DNA of 64,000 bases from Eriocheir sinensis (GCF_024679095.1 NC_066549.1:7651995-7715994), one strand, 5' to 3'. Shown: positions 21,331 through 34,081, counted from the stretch's first letter. The notes: generated by a model from the sequence alone, not told the origin. Translations and numbers: made by a program.

Positions 21331-21690
21331 ACTATTATTATTATTATTATGATTATTATTATTATTATTATTATCATTATTATTATTACCGTTATCATTA
21401 ATCTGTACTTCTATCACCGCCATCACCCCCATCCCCACCACCACTACTACTACTACTACTACTTCTACTATTACTATAGATTTATATTACTACTACTACT
21501 ACTACTACACTAATATAACTACTACTACTACTACTACTACACTAATATCACTACAACATAAATGATACCTCCACCCATGTTTATTTTCCCGACACAATCA
21601 TGGAGGGCTCCACTACTTCAATTCACATCATTAGTATTGAAAACAAGATAACTATGATAGCAGCAACAGTAATGGTTTATAGTAACAGGT
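21331..21690. repeat. (ATT)n and (ACT)n triplet arrays
   Basis: ATT triplets at about 21334-21392 and ACT triplets at about 21440-21545, the latter including a duplicated ACACTAATATMACTAC unit. Unique DNA follows from 21550 to 21690. Confidence 0.9.
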
Positions 21691-21924
21691 GGTGGTGGTG
21701 GTGGTGACTGTGAGAGCGGTGGTGGTGATGAGGGTGATGATGTCGACTGTGGGAGCGGTGATGGTGGTGGTGGTGTGTGTGGGAGCGGCGCGGCGTCATT
21801 ACAACACTTCCTGAGCGCCTTCCTTCCTGCGCCGCCTCCTGGCCGCGCCGCGCGTCACCATCCGGGTCGGGGCAGGAAATAAAGACACCGAGGAAATATC
21901 CGCGTGTTACCGTGCTGACGTCAC
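21691..21924. other. GGT-rich patch and GC-rich unique patch
   Basis: GGTGGT/GTGAGAGCG units (three imperfect copies, 21690-21785) precede a GC-rich stretch (21786-21924) with CCGCGCCGCG words and a TGACGTCA palindrome at 21916-21923. Confidence 0.5.
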
Positions 21925-22017
21925 GGGGGGGGGGGAGAGAGAGTAATGAAGGAATATTTGGATCAGAGTGAATTTTATTGCGGTGTTGTCTCAAGTGTGA
22001 ATTTTAATTGTTCTTGC

Positions 22018-22054
<37 letters not shown>

Positions 22055-22100
22055 ATGAAGGAATATTTGGATCAGAGTGAATTTCTTGAATCTGCGGTGT

Positions 22101-22171
<71 letters not shown>

Positions 22172-22206
22172 ACAAGGAATATTTGGATCAGAGTGAATTT
22201 TTTAGG

Positions 22207-22272
<66 letters not shown>

Positions 22273-22335
22273 ATGAAGGAATATTTGGAACAGAGTGAAT
22301 TTTATTGCGGTATTATTTCTCTAGTGAATTTAAAT
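21925..22335 (+). repeat. Tandem array of (GA)n plus a 45-60-bp spacer
   Basis: AGGAATATTTGGATCAGAGTG occurs at about 21950, 22060 and 22176 (with a one-base variant at 22277). Each copy sits between GA runs (22020-22052, 22102-22168, 22209-22270). The flanking microsatellite and its spacer have been copied together. Confidence 0.92.
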
Positions 22336-22367
22336 TGTTCTTGCACCGCCTTATATTGATTGACTGA

Positions 22368-22402
<35 letters not shown>

Positions 22403-22583
22403 AAAACAGATGCAGTACGCCACAACACGTATAAGACACGAACGACAACTTTTGACTTAACCCTCACTACAAACTCTCCCTTCCTAAGCCATCATTCCTC
22501 TGAGACTAGTTCCAACACTATCAACGTGCCACTGATGCCGGTCTCGTTCCCTTAAGATCTTCAATTGAACCATTTTACGCGTA
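22336..22583. other. Spacer with a (GT)n run
   Basis: GT repeats at about 22369-22399 followed by unique sequence. No gene is seen. Confidence 0.6.
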
Positions 22584-22740
22584 TCAGGTCACCTCTCCTC
22601 CCGAAACTGACCTCTCTTTTTGGCCACTCCTATGTACTCTATTCGGGAGCGGTAAGTAGCGGGCTTTTTTTTTTTTTTTCATTATTGTTTTCTTTTTTTT
22701 TTACACCCTTGAACTGTCTCCTCTGTAAAAAAAAAAAAAG
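22584..22740 (+). mobile_element. Repeat E copy
   Basis: TATCAGGTCACCTCTCCTCC, AACTGACCTCTC, GGAGCGGTAAGTAGCGGGC, a long T-run, TTGAACTGTCTCC and an A-run in the canonical order. Confidence 0.8.
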
Positions 22741-22896
22741 GCTACATCCAGGACATTAGCTTTTTGTTGTCTGTCGGTAAAAGTATGGCGGAAAAAGGCG
22801 AGGGAGGAAAGTGAGAGAGTGAAGTGTGTGGAACATAGCGAAAGCGTTGTTTTTATTTACCACTTATTTTTTAGTTAGTGAGAAATCTTGGAATAT

Positions 22897-22956
<60 letters not shown>

Positions 22957-23199
22957 GTCTTTCTACATCGCTTACTCAGTATCTGTATATAGCTGTCTCT
23001 CTGTCTGTCTGATTGTCTCTCTGTCTGTCCTTGAGTGCTATTATATCCATCGGCTTATTGGTCTGTTTGTTGATGCTTGTCTGCTTGTGTGTCTGTCTCT
23101 ATATTCGTCCATCTGCGTTAGTATTTGTATCTGTCTGTATTTCTGTCTGTCTCCATGTTAGTTAATCAATCGTTACAAGTTTGCGGGTTTGTATTAGCG
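22741..23199. other. Spacer with (CT)n and TCTG-type runs
   Basis: CT at about 22898-22952, then TCTGTCTG-type words from 22990 to 23155. No gene is seen. Confidence 0.7.
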
Positions 23200-23866
23200 G
23201 ATGGTGAAGGAATAGGGGGTTGGCGGCGGCGAGTGAGTGTAGCGATGCGCCCCCTGCCGTATGCTCCCCGTTTTTTAGATGATGAGGGAATATAGGGGGT
23301 TGAGGCGGCGAGTGAGTGTAGCGATGCGCCCCCTGCCGTATGCTCCCCGTTAGTTAAATGATGAGGGTTAGTTAGATGATGAGGAATATAGGGGGTTGGC
23401 GGCGGCGAGTGAGTGTAGCGATGCGCCCCCTGCCGTATGCTCCCCGTTAGTTAGATGATGAGGGAAGGGGGAGGGGGAGGGAATATAGGGGGTGGAGGCT
23501 GCGAGTGAGTGTAGCGATGCGCCCCCTGCCGTATGCTCCCCGTTAGTTAGATGATGAGGGAAGGGGGAGGGGGAGGGAATATAGGGGTGGCGGCGGCAGT
23601 GAGTGTAGCGATGCGCCCCCTGCCGTATGCTCCCCGTTAGTTAGATGATGAGGGAAGGGGGAGGGAGAGGGAATATAGGGGGTTGGCGGCGGCGAGTGAG
23701 TGTAGCGATGCGCCCCCTGCCGTATGCTCCCCGTTAGTTAGATGATGAGGGAAGGGGAAGGGAGAGGGAATATAGGGGGTTGGCGGCGGCGAGTGAGTGT
23801 AGCGATGCGCCCCCTGCCGTATGCTCCCCGTTAGTTAGATGATGAGGGAAGGGGGAGGTGAGGGAG
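23200..23866. repeat. Minisatellite, seven units of about 97 bp
   Basis: The core AGCGATGCGCCCCCTGCCGT begins at 23241, 23320, 23417, 23513, 23607, 23704 and 23801 (spacings 79, 97, 96, 94, 97, 97). The core and the following ATGCTCCCCG are unchanged in all seven units. The GGGAAGGGGGAGG-type part between units varies. G-runs upstream and CGCCCCC inside the core could pair as a hairpin in each unit. Confidence 0.95.
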
Positions 23867-24199
23867 TTTTGTTGTTATTTGCTGATTATTAATGTTGCTC
23901 TGCTGCTTAGTGTGTTAATTTGTCCGTCATTTACTTCAGACTTTCCCTTTTTGAAACTGATTAGTGTAACACAAAAGCCAACGCCCACCTGTTAACTCAT
24001 TAGATAATGATTTTTGTCCCTTACCTTTATTTCTTTTCTTTTTACTTTATTGACACTTTTTTTCTTTTTACTGTCATTTTTTTCTACTTTACTGTAACTA
24101 TTTCCTTTTTTTTTTTTTTCATTTCCATGTCCGTTAATCGAGTGACTATGTTTGGGTCTGCATATATTTTTTTCCCCTTGATGCCTTCTTATGGATGTC

Positions 24200-24248
<49 letters not shown>

Positions 24249-24479
24249 TCAGTAAAACGCATCGCACCTGTGTTGACCTTTAACCTAAGCATCCGTTTCT
24301 CATTCGTCGCTACCTTCTCTGTTTCTCGCGTTTCTCTGTGACATTCTCAATCGGACGCCGAGGCATGTCCTTCCCATCCTCGTAACTGATCCTTCCACTT
24401 TTTTCTTTGTCGATTTTGCGAAGACTAAAAGAAAGCAAATGGCCCATATTCTTAACCACAACGAGGCTTACACGCTCAT
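23867..24479. other. AT-rich spacer with (AAT)n
   Basis: T-rich sequence, an AAT run at about 24202-24248, then unique DNA to 24479. No gene is seen. Confidence 0.6.
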
Positions 24480-24974
24480 ATTTTTTAAGTCTTTCGTAGA
24501 GGTTGTTGTGAGTATTTTATGTGTAGTTTATGAGCCTAGTTTGATAAAGAAAAAAATATATATATAACACATTCTTAATCACGACGAGGCTTACACACCC
24601 ACATTTTTAAAGTCTTTCGTAGAGGTTATTGTGAGTATTTTTATGAGTAGTTTATGAGCCTGGTGATAGTTTGACAAGGCATCTGCACCATGAATGTGAA
24701 AAAAGAACTTATGAGAACCCAACTGATCTCCTCTTTGTCTTTCGTAGAGGTTGTTGTGAGTATTTTTATGGGTAGTTTATGAGCCTGGTGATAGTTTGAC
24801 AAGGCATCTGCGCTATGAATGTGACCCCCCCTCCCCCCCCCCCCCCACACACACACACTTACGAGAACCCTACTGATCTCCTCTATGTCTTTCGTAGAGG
24901 TTGTTGTGAGTATTTTTATGGGTAGTTTATGAGCCTAGTGATAGTTTGACAAGGGATCTGCACTATGAATGTGA

Positions 24975-25005
<31 letters not shown>

Positions 25006-25065
25006 TATGAGAACCCTGCTAATCTCCTTTGTGGCCTTTGGAGGTAATGAATGGTAGGGAGAGCC
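24480..25065 (-). repeat. Tandem array of partial repeat C, about four units
   Basis: GTCTTTCGTAGAGGTT followed by GTGAGTATTTT and GTAGTTTATGAGCC occurs at about 24489, 24612, 24737 and 24887. The last three units continue into GATAGTTTGACAAGG and a GAGAACCCN(A/T)CTGATCTCC-type block. The minus strand matches the middle of repeat C, especially the variant at 61085-61260. C-runs and CA repeats were inserted in two units. Confidence 0.85.
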
Positions 25066-25190
25066 AAATGCGTCTGAGAATACGTTTTTTCAGACTGACG
25101 CAAAGCTTACACCGGAGGCCTTAACGAAGCCTGCCTCCGTTATGTGAACCAAGCAGGAACACACAGCGGCCTTCAGTGACTCAAAAGAAG

Positions 25191-25239
<49 letters not shown>

Positions 25240-25375
25240 CCTGCCGTAGTAAAAGTCTAAAATATTCTCCAACACTACCTGGTAAACTTTCTCCACACAG
25301 GATAGCCTACTCCTAGCCTAGCCTATCCCTCACCAGAATTAAAAAAAAAAAAAAAATAGGACAACTTAGCTCTTA

Positions 25376-25408
<33 letters not shown>

Positions 25409-25577
25409 ATCCTCCTAAGAATCAGGTTCCTCAAGTCACGTTCGTTATTTACTTCCTTCACATTTTTATATTCTTTTTTTTTATTCTTTGCATTGTTTGG
25501 TATTCCGACAAATATATATCCTCATGTTTTGCGGCGTTATTTCCCTTGCATGAGTTTTAAATGTTCTTGCACCTCCT

Positions 25578-25602
<25 letters not shown>
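25066..25602. other. Spacer with (CA)n and (GT)n runs
   Basis: CA at about 25193-25237 and 25378-25407, an A-run at 25340-25356, and GT at about 25580-25609. No gene is seen. Confidence 0.7.
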
Positions 25603-25609
<7 letters not shown>

Positions 25610-25909
25610 ATTTACCTAGTTGTAGTTTTACAGGGCCTGGGCTTTACGCTCGAGTGGTCCCGTCTCCGTATCTACATTTATCCAACTTTTCCTTAAAGCT
25701 TTGCACACTCCCGCCGATACTATATCCTCACTTAGTCTGTTCCAAACCTCTATATTTCTTTATGTCTCTCAAGCATCTTCCCTTCCTCAGTTTCTTACTT
25801 TGTCCTCTTGTGTTCCTGGTGGTAATTTCTTCTTTTAGTAGTAACTCCTGGTTGTCTACTTCTTCCATTTTGCTCAATAATTTGTAGATTTGTATTAGGT
25901 TTCCCCTTT

Positions 25910-25912
<3 letters not shown>
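25603..25912 (-). mobile_element. LINE C-terminal fragment flanked by (GT)n on both sides
   Basis: The minus strand encodes RGNLIQIYKLLSKMEEVDN, ITTRNTRGQSKKLRKGRC and LRDIKKY. After a frame change it continues with WNRLSEDIV and a LRKSWINVD-like end. This matches the C-terminal arrangement of CR1-superfamily reverse transcriptases (RGDLIxxYK ... NTRG ... VWNxLP ... FKxxLD). Its 3' end (CTACAACTAGGTAAATA) runs directly into CA repeats, and its 5' end also starts in CA repeats. Stops and indels make it non-functional. Confidence 0.7.
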
Positions 25913-25944
<32 letters not shown>

Positions 25945-26119
25945 GTCCAGCCGTGTAAGGAGGTGGTGGCTCTTCCTGCTTCGGGGCTCCACACACTCAC
26001 AGAATCGTTAAATTAAGTGGTCACATGCTTTTGGTCTCATCCACCCCTGACTCACTGACTCACTCCTCCAGTTCCTCATTCTCCAGTCTCCACCCATCGC
26101 TGATTCTTCCCTTTCCTTT
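25913..26119. other. (GT)n and unique spacer
   Basis: GT at about 25913-25942, then unique sequence. No gene is seen. Confidence 0.6.
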
Positions 26120-26980
26120 TCCCGTCTCGTCTCACCATTTACTCAAAGATCTTATATTTTTTAATGTTTTTACAGTAAAGGAAACAGCACAAGGGCACAA
26201 AAAAGGAAACAATAATAAAAAAAAAGCCCGCTACTTGCTGCTCCTGTAAAGTATCCGAAGAGGTGGTCGAAAGGGGGGTCAGTTACGTTCAGTTTACATT
26301 CGGTTTACACTCCTGAACGTCCTTGTCCTCGCTTTTCTCAGTCCAAACTTATTTTCTGTGATCTCAAATGGAACTTTTCACTTTTTTACGTTTTTTTTTA
26401 ACACCTTCTATTCAAAGATCTTAGTTTATTCAGTTTACACTTTTGAATGTTCTTGTCCTCGCTTTTCTCAGTCCAAACTTATTTTCTGTGATCTCAAATG
26501 GAACTTTTCACTTTTTTACGTTTTTTTTAACATCTTCTATTCAAAGATCTTAGTTTATTCAGTTTACACTTTTGAATGTTCTTGTCCTCGCTTTTCTCAG
26601 TCCAAACTTTTTTTTCTGTGATCTCAAATGGAAGTTTTCACTTTTTTACTTTTTTTTACTTTTTTTTTTGTCCCGTCTCGTCTCACCATTTACTCAAAGA
26701 TCTTAGTTTATTTAGTTTACACTCCTGCTGAACGTTCTTTTCCTCGCTATTCTCAGTCCAAACTTTTTTTCTGTGATTTTAAATGGAACTTTTCACTATT
26801 TTACTTTTTTTAAACCTTTTTTGTCCCGTCTCGTCTCACCATTTACTCAAAGATCTTAGTTTATTTAGTTTACACTCCTGCTGAACGTTCTTTTCCTCGC
26901 TATTCTCAGTCCAAACTTTTTTTCTGTGATTTCAAATGGAACTTTTCACATTTTTACCCTTTTTTTCATCCTTGCCTTCG
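26120..26980. repeat. Tandem array of 118-138-bp units, interrupted by repeat E
   Basis: TTACTCAAAGATCTTA or TTCAAAGATCTTAG, then GTTTACACTC, TCCTCGCTNTTCTCAGTCC and TGTGATNTNAAATGGAA repeat about six times between 26290 and 26980. The first unit starts at about 26124 and is split by the repeat-E insertion at 26163-26283. Later units gain a CCCGTCTCGTCTCACC segment. Confidence 0.9.
26163..26283 (-). mobile_element. Repeat E inserted in the tandem array (inverted)
   Basis: The minus strand reads GACC/TCGACCACCTCTTCGGAT, GGAGCAGCAAGTAGCGGGC, a T-run, TTGTGCTGTTTCC. The array unit begins before it and resumes after it. Confidence 0.75.
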
Positions 26981-27520
26981 TCGTTAACTCAAGATCTTAG
27001 TTTACTTAATTCACTCTCTTGGACGTTCGTGTCTTCATACCTCTCAGTCCCCTCCGCTCAGATGTTATTTTTTTCTTAATTAAACATGGAAATACTAACA
27101 CATTTTGACTTTATGTAGGGGATATGTGTCTCAAGCTCGTGTCTTTAGTGGTGTTCCCTTTCCTGAGACATCAATTCTAAAGCTTCCCTGTGATCTCAAA
27201 CCTATAAAACTCTTCACGGTTGCATCCTCTCAGCTCAAAGGTTAAAGAGACAGAGATGAGCACCGAGGCCACGCGCAGCTACAACTTTATCTTTACCTTT
27301 AACGTTGTCAGTAAGTCTCCAAAACCCCCGCCTTGTGTTGTACGTTCAAATTTGGCCACTCCTTTCACTATTTTTTTAATATAACGAAACACAGCTTTTT
27401 TATTGGTTTTTTTTTCAATGTTACGCTTTCTTATCTCTTAGTCACTACGAGAGAGAGAAATGTTTGTCTTCTATTCATTTTCCTTCGTGTTTTGATTCTG
27501 AACTAACCACGTCTTGCATA

Positions 27521-27523
<3 letters not shown>
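26981..27523. other. Spacer with an inverted repeat-G copy
   Basis: About 27235-27300 is the inverse of 14155-14236 (GAGATGAGCACCGAGG and CCACGCGCAGCTAC). The rest is unique with T-runs and no gene. Confidence 0.6.
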
Positions 27524-27560
<37 letters not shown>

Positions 27561-28185
27561 CGTGGGGCCTTGAGGGAGGGGGGGAGGGGTTGACGAAGGA
27601 GGTGACGGGGTGGATTAAGAAGAAAACAGTGACCCGCCGTTGGCAACACTGTCATCCGGGACCTTGGCTGACGGAAGCAAGAAACAAGTGAAATACGCTG
27701 CGGGCCCCCCCCCCCCTCCTCCCCCTTTCCTCTCCTCCCCCCTTTTCCTCCTCTCCCCCCTCCTTTTCCTCCTCTCCTCCCTCCTTTTCCCCTCCCCACC
27801 CCTCACCCCCCCTTTCCTCTCCTCCCTCCTTTTCCTTACCCCCTCCCCCTCTACCCCTCCCCACCCCTCCATCCTCTTTTCTCGTCTCCCTCCCCGTCTT
27901 CCCCTCCCCTACCCCTCCTTTCCTCTCCTCCCTCCTTTTCCTCCTCCCCTTCCCCTTTTCCTTAACCCCCCCTCCCCCTCTACTTCTCCCCACCTCTCCC
28001 TCCCCGTCTTCCCCTCCCCTACCCCTTTCCCTTCTGCCCCCTTCCTTTTTTTCCTCTCCACCTTTCTTCCCATCCCCCCTCTTTAGTCTTCTTTTCCTCC
28101 TCCCCCCTCCTGTTTTCTTTCTTCCCTCTCCTCCTCCTGCCACCTCTCTCCCCTTTCCCCTCCTCTCCCCCTTTCCTCCCGCCCG
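27524..28185. repeat. (GT)n, then a C/T-rich tract
   Basis: GT at about 27522-27558, a unique patch with a TGACCCGCC word (27600-27700), then nearly pure C and T from 27706 to about 28185 with CCTCCCCT-type words. Confidence 0.9.
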
Positions 28186-28348
28186 TGAGTTACCGTCATC
28201 TTGAAGGCGTTGGAGGAGGGGGTTGTCTTGAGGAGGGAGGGAGGGAGGAAAGGATGGAGATGGGAAGAGGAGGGGAGGGGAGGAAAGGAGGGAGGGAGGT
28301 AGGGAGGAAAAGGGTAGTCATGTGTGTAATGCATATTTATAAAAAAAG

Positions 28349-28385
<37 letters not shown>

Positions 28386-28640
28386 ATTACATAGTTACAT
28401 ACATACATACATACATACAGAAACATACATTACATATCTACCTAGCTACACACACATGCACACACTAATACATACATATACATACATATATACATACGTA
28501 GCTACTGACTTCTGATTGATTATTTTTTTTTATATCAGAAGTCCCACGCTTTTCATTTTAACTTATTACTTCGATGCGTTTTTATTTTTTTTTTATTTTT
28601 TACCTTCTTTTTTTCCATCTCTTCTACATTTTCCTTTCTT
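28186..28640. repeat. G/A-rich patch, (CA)n, (ACAT)n and a T-rich patch
   Basis: The strand bias switches to purine at 28205-28315. CA runs at 28352-28381, ACAT/ATAC tetranucleotides at 28385-28497, and T-rich DNA follows. Confidence 0.85.
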
Positions 28641-30165
28641 TTTCCTCATCTCTTTTTCCTTCGCTTCAACATTTTTCTATTTTTTCCCCATCTTTTTCCC
28701 TTCATAACACCACTAACGCCTCGCTTCAACATTTTCCTTTCTTTTTCCTTCTCTTTTTCCCTTCATAACACTACTAACGCCTCGCTTCAACATTTTCCTT
28801 TCTTTTTCCTTCTCTTTTTCCCTTCATAACACAACTAACGCCTCGCTTCAACATTTTCCTTTCTTTTTCCTTCTCTTTTTCCCTTCATAACACTACTAAC
28901 ACCTCGCTTCAACATTTTCCTTTCTTTTTCCTTCTCTTTTTCCCTTCATAACACAACTAACACCTCGCTTCAACATTTTCCTTTCTTTTTCCTTCTCTTT
29001 TTCCCTTCATAACACAACTAACCCCTCGCTTCAACATTTTCCTTTCTTTTTCCTTCTCTTATTTCCCTTCATAACACAACTAACGCCTCGCTTCCACATT
29101 TTCCTTTCTTTTTCCTTCTTTTTCCCTTTATAACAATACTAACGCCTCGCTTCTACATTTTCCTTTCTTTTTCCTTCTCTTATTTCCCTTCATAACACAA
29201 CTAACGCCTCGCTTCAACATTTTCCTTTCTTTTTCCTTCTCTTTTTCCCTTCATAACACAACTAACGCCTCGCTTCAACATTTTCCTTTCTTTTTCCTTC
29301 TCTTTTTCCCTTCATAACACTACTAACGCCTCGCTTCAACATTTTCCTTTCTTTTTCCTTCTCTTATTTCCCTTCATAACACAACTAACGCCTCGCTTCC
29401 ACATTTTCCTTTCTTTTTCCTTCTCTTTTTCCCTTCATAACACAACTAACGCCTCGCTTCCACATTTTCCTTTCTTTTTCCTTCTCTTTTTCCCTTCATA
29501 ACACAACTAACGCCTCGCTTCCACATTTTCCTTTCTTTTTCCTTCTTTTTCCCTTTATAACAATACTAACGCCTCGCTTCTACATTTTCCTTCCTTTTTC
29601 CTTCTCTTTTTCCCTTCATAACACAACTAACGCCTCGCTTCAACATTTTCCTTTCTTTTTCCTTCTCTTTTTCCCTTCATAACACAACTAACCCCTCGCT
29701 TCAACATTTTCCTTCCTTTTTCCTTCTCTTTTTCCTTTCATAACACTACTAACGCTTCGCTTCAACATTTTCCTTTCTTTTTCCTTCTCTTATTTCCCTT
29801 CATAACACAACTAACGCCTCGCTTCCACATTTTCCTTTCTTTTTCCTTCTCTTTTTCCCTTCATAACACAACTAACGCCTCGCTTCCACATTTTCCTTTC
29901 TTTTTCCTTCTTTTTCCCTTTATAACAATACTAACGCCTCGCTTCTACATTTTCCTTCCTTTTTCCTTCTCTTTTTCCCTTCATAACACTACTAACGCCT
30001 CGCTTCAACATTTTCCTTTCGTTTTCCTTCTCTTTTTCCCTTCAGAACACTACTAACGCCTCGCTTCAATATTTTCCTTTCTTTTTCCTTCTCTTATTTC
30101 CCTTCATAACACTACTAACGCCTCGCTTCAACATTTTCCTTCCTTTTTCCTTTCTTTTTCCCATG
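28641..30165 (+). repeat. Satellite-like array, about 25 units of 61 bp
   Basis: The unit CTAACGCCTCGCTTCAACAT plus TTTCCTTTCTTTTTCC and CTTTTTCCCTTCATAACAC repeats at a 61-bp spacing (for example TAACGCC at 28714 and 28775). Units differ at fixed positions: CAAC/CCAC/CTAC after CTT, and CTCTTTTTCCC versus CTCTTATTTCCC. A short CCCTTTATAACAATAC variant recurs at 29124, 29551 and 29916, that is, 427 and 365 bp apart (about 7 and 6 units). This shows blocks of several units were copied together. Confidence 0.97.
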
Positions 30166-30477
30166 GTTTCCCCACTAACGACTTATTTTCCTCTCTTTTT
30201 CCTCTTCTTGCTATTTCTTACCTTGTGTCCTTGTTTTTTTTAGCGTTTTTTTCCTCTTTTCTTGGTGTTTTCATTATATTCTGTGGTCTTATTTTCTTTT
30301 TCTCTTTCTTTAATTTTCTTTTTTCCTGATATACTTTTTTTCATCATATTTTTATCCTTGTTTTCCTTTCATTGTTTTTTTCTTCCTTTTCCTCGTGTTT
30401 TCCTTTTTCAAAATTTTTTCCTCTCATTTTCCTCGTTTTATCTATCCTCTCCGTGTTCTCTTATCCTTTTTGTCGGC
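30166..30477. repeat. T-rich, pyrimidine-rich degenerate sequence
   Basis: TTTTCCTC-type words without clear periodicity, possibly a decayed flank of the 61-bp array. Confidence 0.6.
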
Positions 30478-30668
30478 ATATCAACAGTGTCCATCTTCTT
30501 GTCGTTCTCTTCAAGTTGTTTTCCTGGCTCACCCATGCATTGTGGACACGACATTGTATAATAACATTTGTTAGCGCTGATAAACCCTGCAACATGGTAT
30601 TATATTTTTTTTTCACGTTTTGGCCTGTGGCGCCGGTAGGCCTTCATTGTAGGGCCTAATGGTCGTAT
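30478..30668 (-). mobile_element. Composite repeat D plus SINE tail, copy 1
   Basis: About 30490-30605 (CTTCAAGTTGTTTTCCTGGC, CCCATGCATTG, ACATTGTATAATAACATTTG) matches 54520-54640. It is followed at the same point by a T-run and then by the inverted SINE tail (GGCCTGTGGCGCCGGTAGGCC), as at the other locus. On the minus strand the order is SINE 3' part, A-rich tail, repeat D. Confidence 0.75.
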
Positions 30669-31660
<992 letters not shown>

Positions 31661-31930
31661 GAGACAGGAAGCCCCTCTCCGCCGTTTCCTCTTAGACGCT
31701 GATCTCTTGCTGAAGAAGGAAGAGGAGGAGTGCCGGAGGAGGAGGAGGAAGAGGAGGAGGAAAGGGGGAGAAGACGGAAGGGAGAAGGGCACGCCACAGG
31801 GAACAAGAGATGAAGAGGAAGGAAGGGGGGGAGGGAGAATACAGATAAGCGGGGAGAGAGAGAGAGAGAGAGAGGACTCGTAAAACAGGAAGGAAATGTT
31901 ATCAATCGAGTTTTTGCATATTTAAAAACC
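31661..31930. repeat. Short switch to a purine-rich strand
   Basis: After a 60-bp unique patch (31660-31715) the + strand becomes GGA/GA-rich up to about 31876. Confidence 0.8.
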
Positions 31931-31938
31931 GCCTGAAA

Positions 31939-32028
<90 letters not shown>

Positions 32029-32299
32029 CGTTACTTGTATTGGACGTGTATGACAAAATATAATGTGTATGTTAGTGAACGGATTAAATTATTTTGTATT
32101 AATGTATTCTGCCACCATCAGAGAGAGAGAGAGAGAGAGGACCCTTGAATTGTAACAGGTAAACAAACAAACAAACAAACATGACCAGGTAAAGTAACTC
32201 AGGTGCAGCTTCGTTAACTGGTCTGACTCACCTGTATGAGAGAGAGAGAGAGGCGTGGTCGGAGGTGTGAGGTGGAGGGAACCATGGAGGGAACATTCA
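31931..32299. repeat. (CA)n and short GA/AAAC runs
   Basis: CA at about 31940-32026, GA at 32121-32139 and 32238-32252, and AAAC tetranucleotides at 32161-32180. No gene is seen. Confidence 0.9.
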
Positions 32300-34025
32300 C
32301 CTGTGCCTCTCCCTCCTCCTCCTCTCGTCCTTGGCTTCTTCCCTCTTACCTCTCTCCCCCTCCCCCCTTCCCCCCTTCCTACATCTCCTGCCCCCCTTTT
32401 CTCTCCCCTCTTACCTTCCCCTCTAACCTCCCCTCCATTTTCTCCCTTCCTCCCCTCATTTTCCTCCCATTTCCCTCCTTCCTAATTAATATCTTTTCCT
32501 TTTCTTCCTCCCTCTCCTGTTTTTCCTCCTATTTCTCGTCTTACTCCTCTTCCTCTCCCTCCCCTCTCCTCCAAATCATCTCCCCTCCTTCCTTCTCCCT
32601 TTTATCTTCTCTTTCACTTCCTCCTCCCTTCCTTCTTTTCCTTCTTTTTCTCTTCCTCCTCCTCCCCATCTTTTTCTCCTCCTCCTCCTCTCCCTCTCCC
32701 GTTTATCCTTCCTTTATCCTCTTTTTCTCCTTTTCCCTCCTTCCTCCTCACCTTTCCCTCTTCTTCCTCTCCCTCCCCCTCTTATCATCCCCTTCCCCTC
32801 TCCCTCAAAACATTTCCCCTCTCTCTCTTTCTCCTTCTCCCTTTCCACCTCTTCTTACTTTCCTACCTTTTCCTCCTTCGCAAACTCCCTTTCCCTTTCT
32901 CTTTTTCCTCCTCTCTCTCTCTTTTTCTCTTAATATCCCTCCTTCCCTATCCTCTTCCATCTTCTCTCTTTCCCCATTCCCTCTTTCTCCTCCCTTAACC
33001 TCCCTCTTCCTCTCCTCCCTTGTTCTTCTTCCACCTCCTGTCTTCCTTTCACTCTTCCTTCTCTTTTTATTACCATTCCTCTTCCTCCCCATTCTTCCCC
33101 TCTTCCTTCCAATCTAATCTCTTCTCCATTCTTCTCTTCCCAATCTCCCTTTTCCTTCACCACAATCACCTCCTTCATCTTCAGCTCTTCTCCTCCTCCT
33201 CTTCCTCTTTCTCCTCTACCTTCTACTTTCCTCCTCCACATTCCATGCATCCCAACCTATTCTCTCCTCCTCCTCCTCCTCCTCCACGTCCCATATACCC
33301 CTGCCTCTTCTCCTCCTCCTCCTCCTCCTCTTCCTCTTTCTCCTCCTCTTCCTCCTTCTCCTCCTCTTCACTTCCTTTTCCTCCTTCTCCTCCTCTTCCT
33401 CCTTCTCCTCCTCTTCACTTCCTTTTCCTCCTTCTCCTCCTCTTCCTCCTTCTCCTCCTCTTCACTTCCTTTTCCTCCTTCTCCTCCTCTTCCTCCTTCT
33501 CCTCCTCTCCTTTGTTTATTCACTCATCTTCAACCTCCCCCTCCTCCTCCTTCCCTTCACCTTGCCCCACAGTCCTTCACCCTTCCTTCATATCCTTCCC
33601 CCCCCCCCTTCTTTAATCCTTCAGCTCCCCCCCTCTCCCCCCTCCCCCCTTTCGTCATATCCCCTTCTTCTATATCCTTTGAAATCCTCCCCTCCCCCTC
33701 CTCCTCTCCCCTCTTTTCTTACTCCTCCTTTTTTGTTATTTTTTTCCTTTTTCTCTTTATTCATATTTTCATCATTTTCTTATTGTTATTTTCTCTTCGT
33801 CTTCTTCTTGTTCTTGTTCTTCCTCGTCTTTTTGTTTTCTTTCATTTTGTTGTTGTTCTTTTTTCATCTTCCTCCTCCTTCTACTTCCTTTCTCTTTCCT
33901 TCTTTTTCTCCTTCATTTTCTTCTTTTTCTTGTTCTTGTTCTTCTGGTTCCTTCCTCTCGTTCTTGTCCTTGTTTTTATTTTGTTATTCTTCCTGTTTTT
34001 GTTCTTGCGCTTTTTGTTATTATCG

Positions 34026-34081
<56 letters not shown>

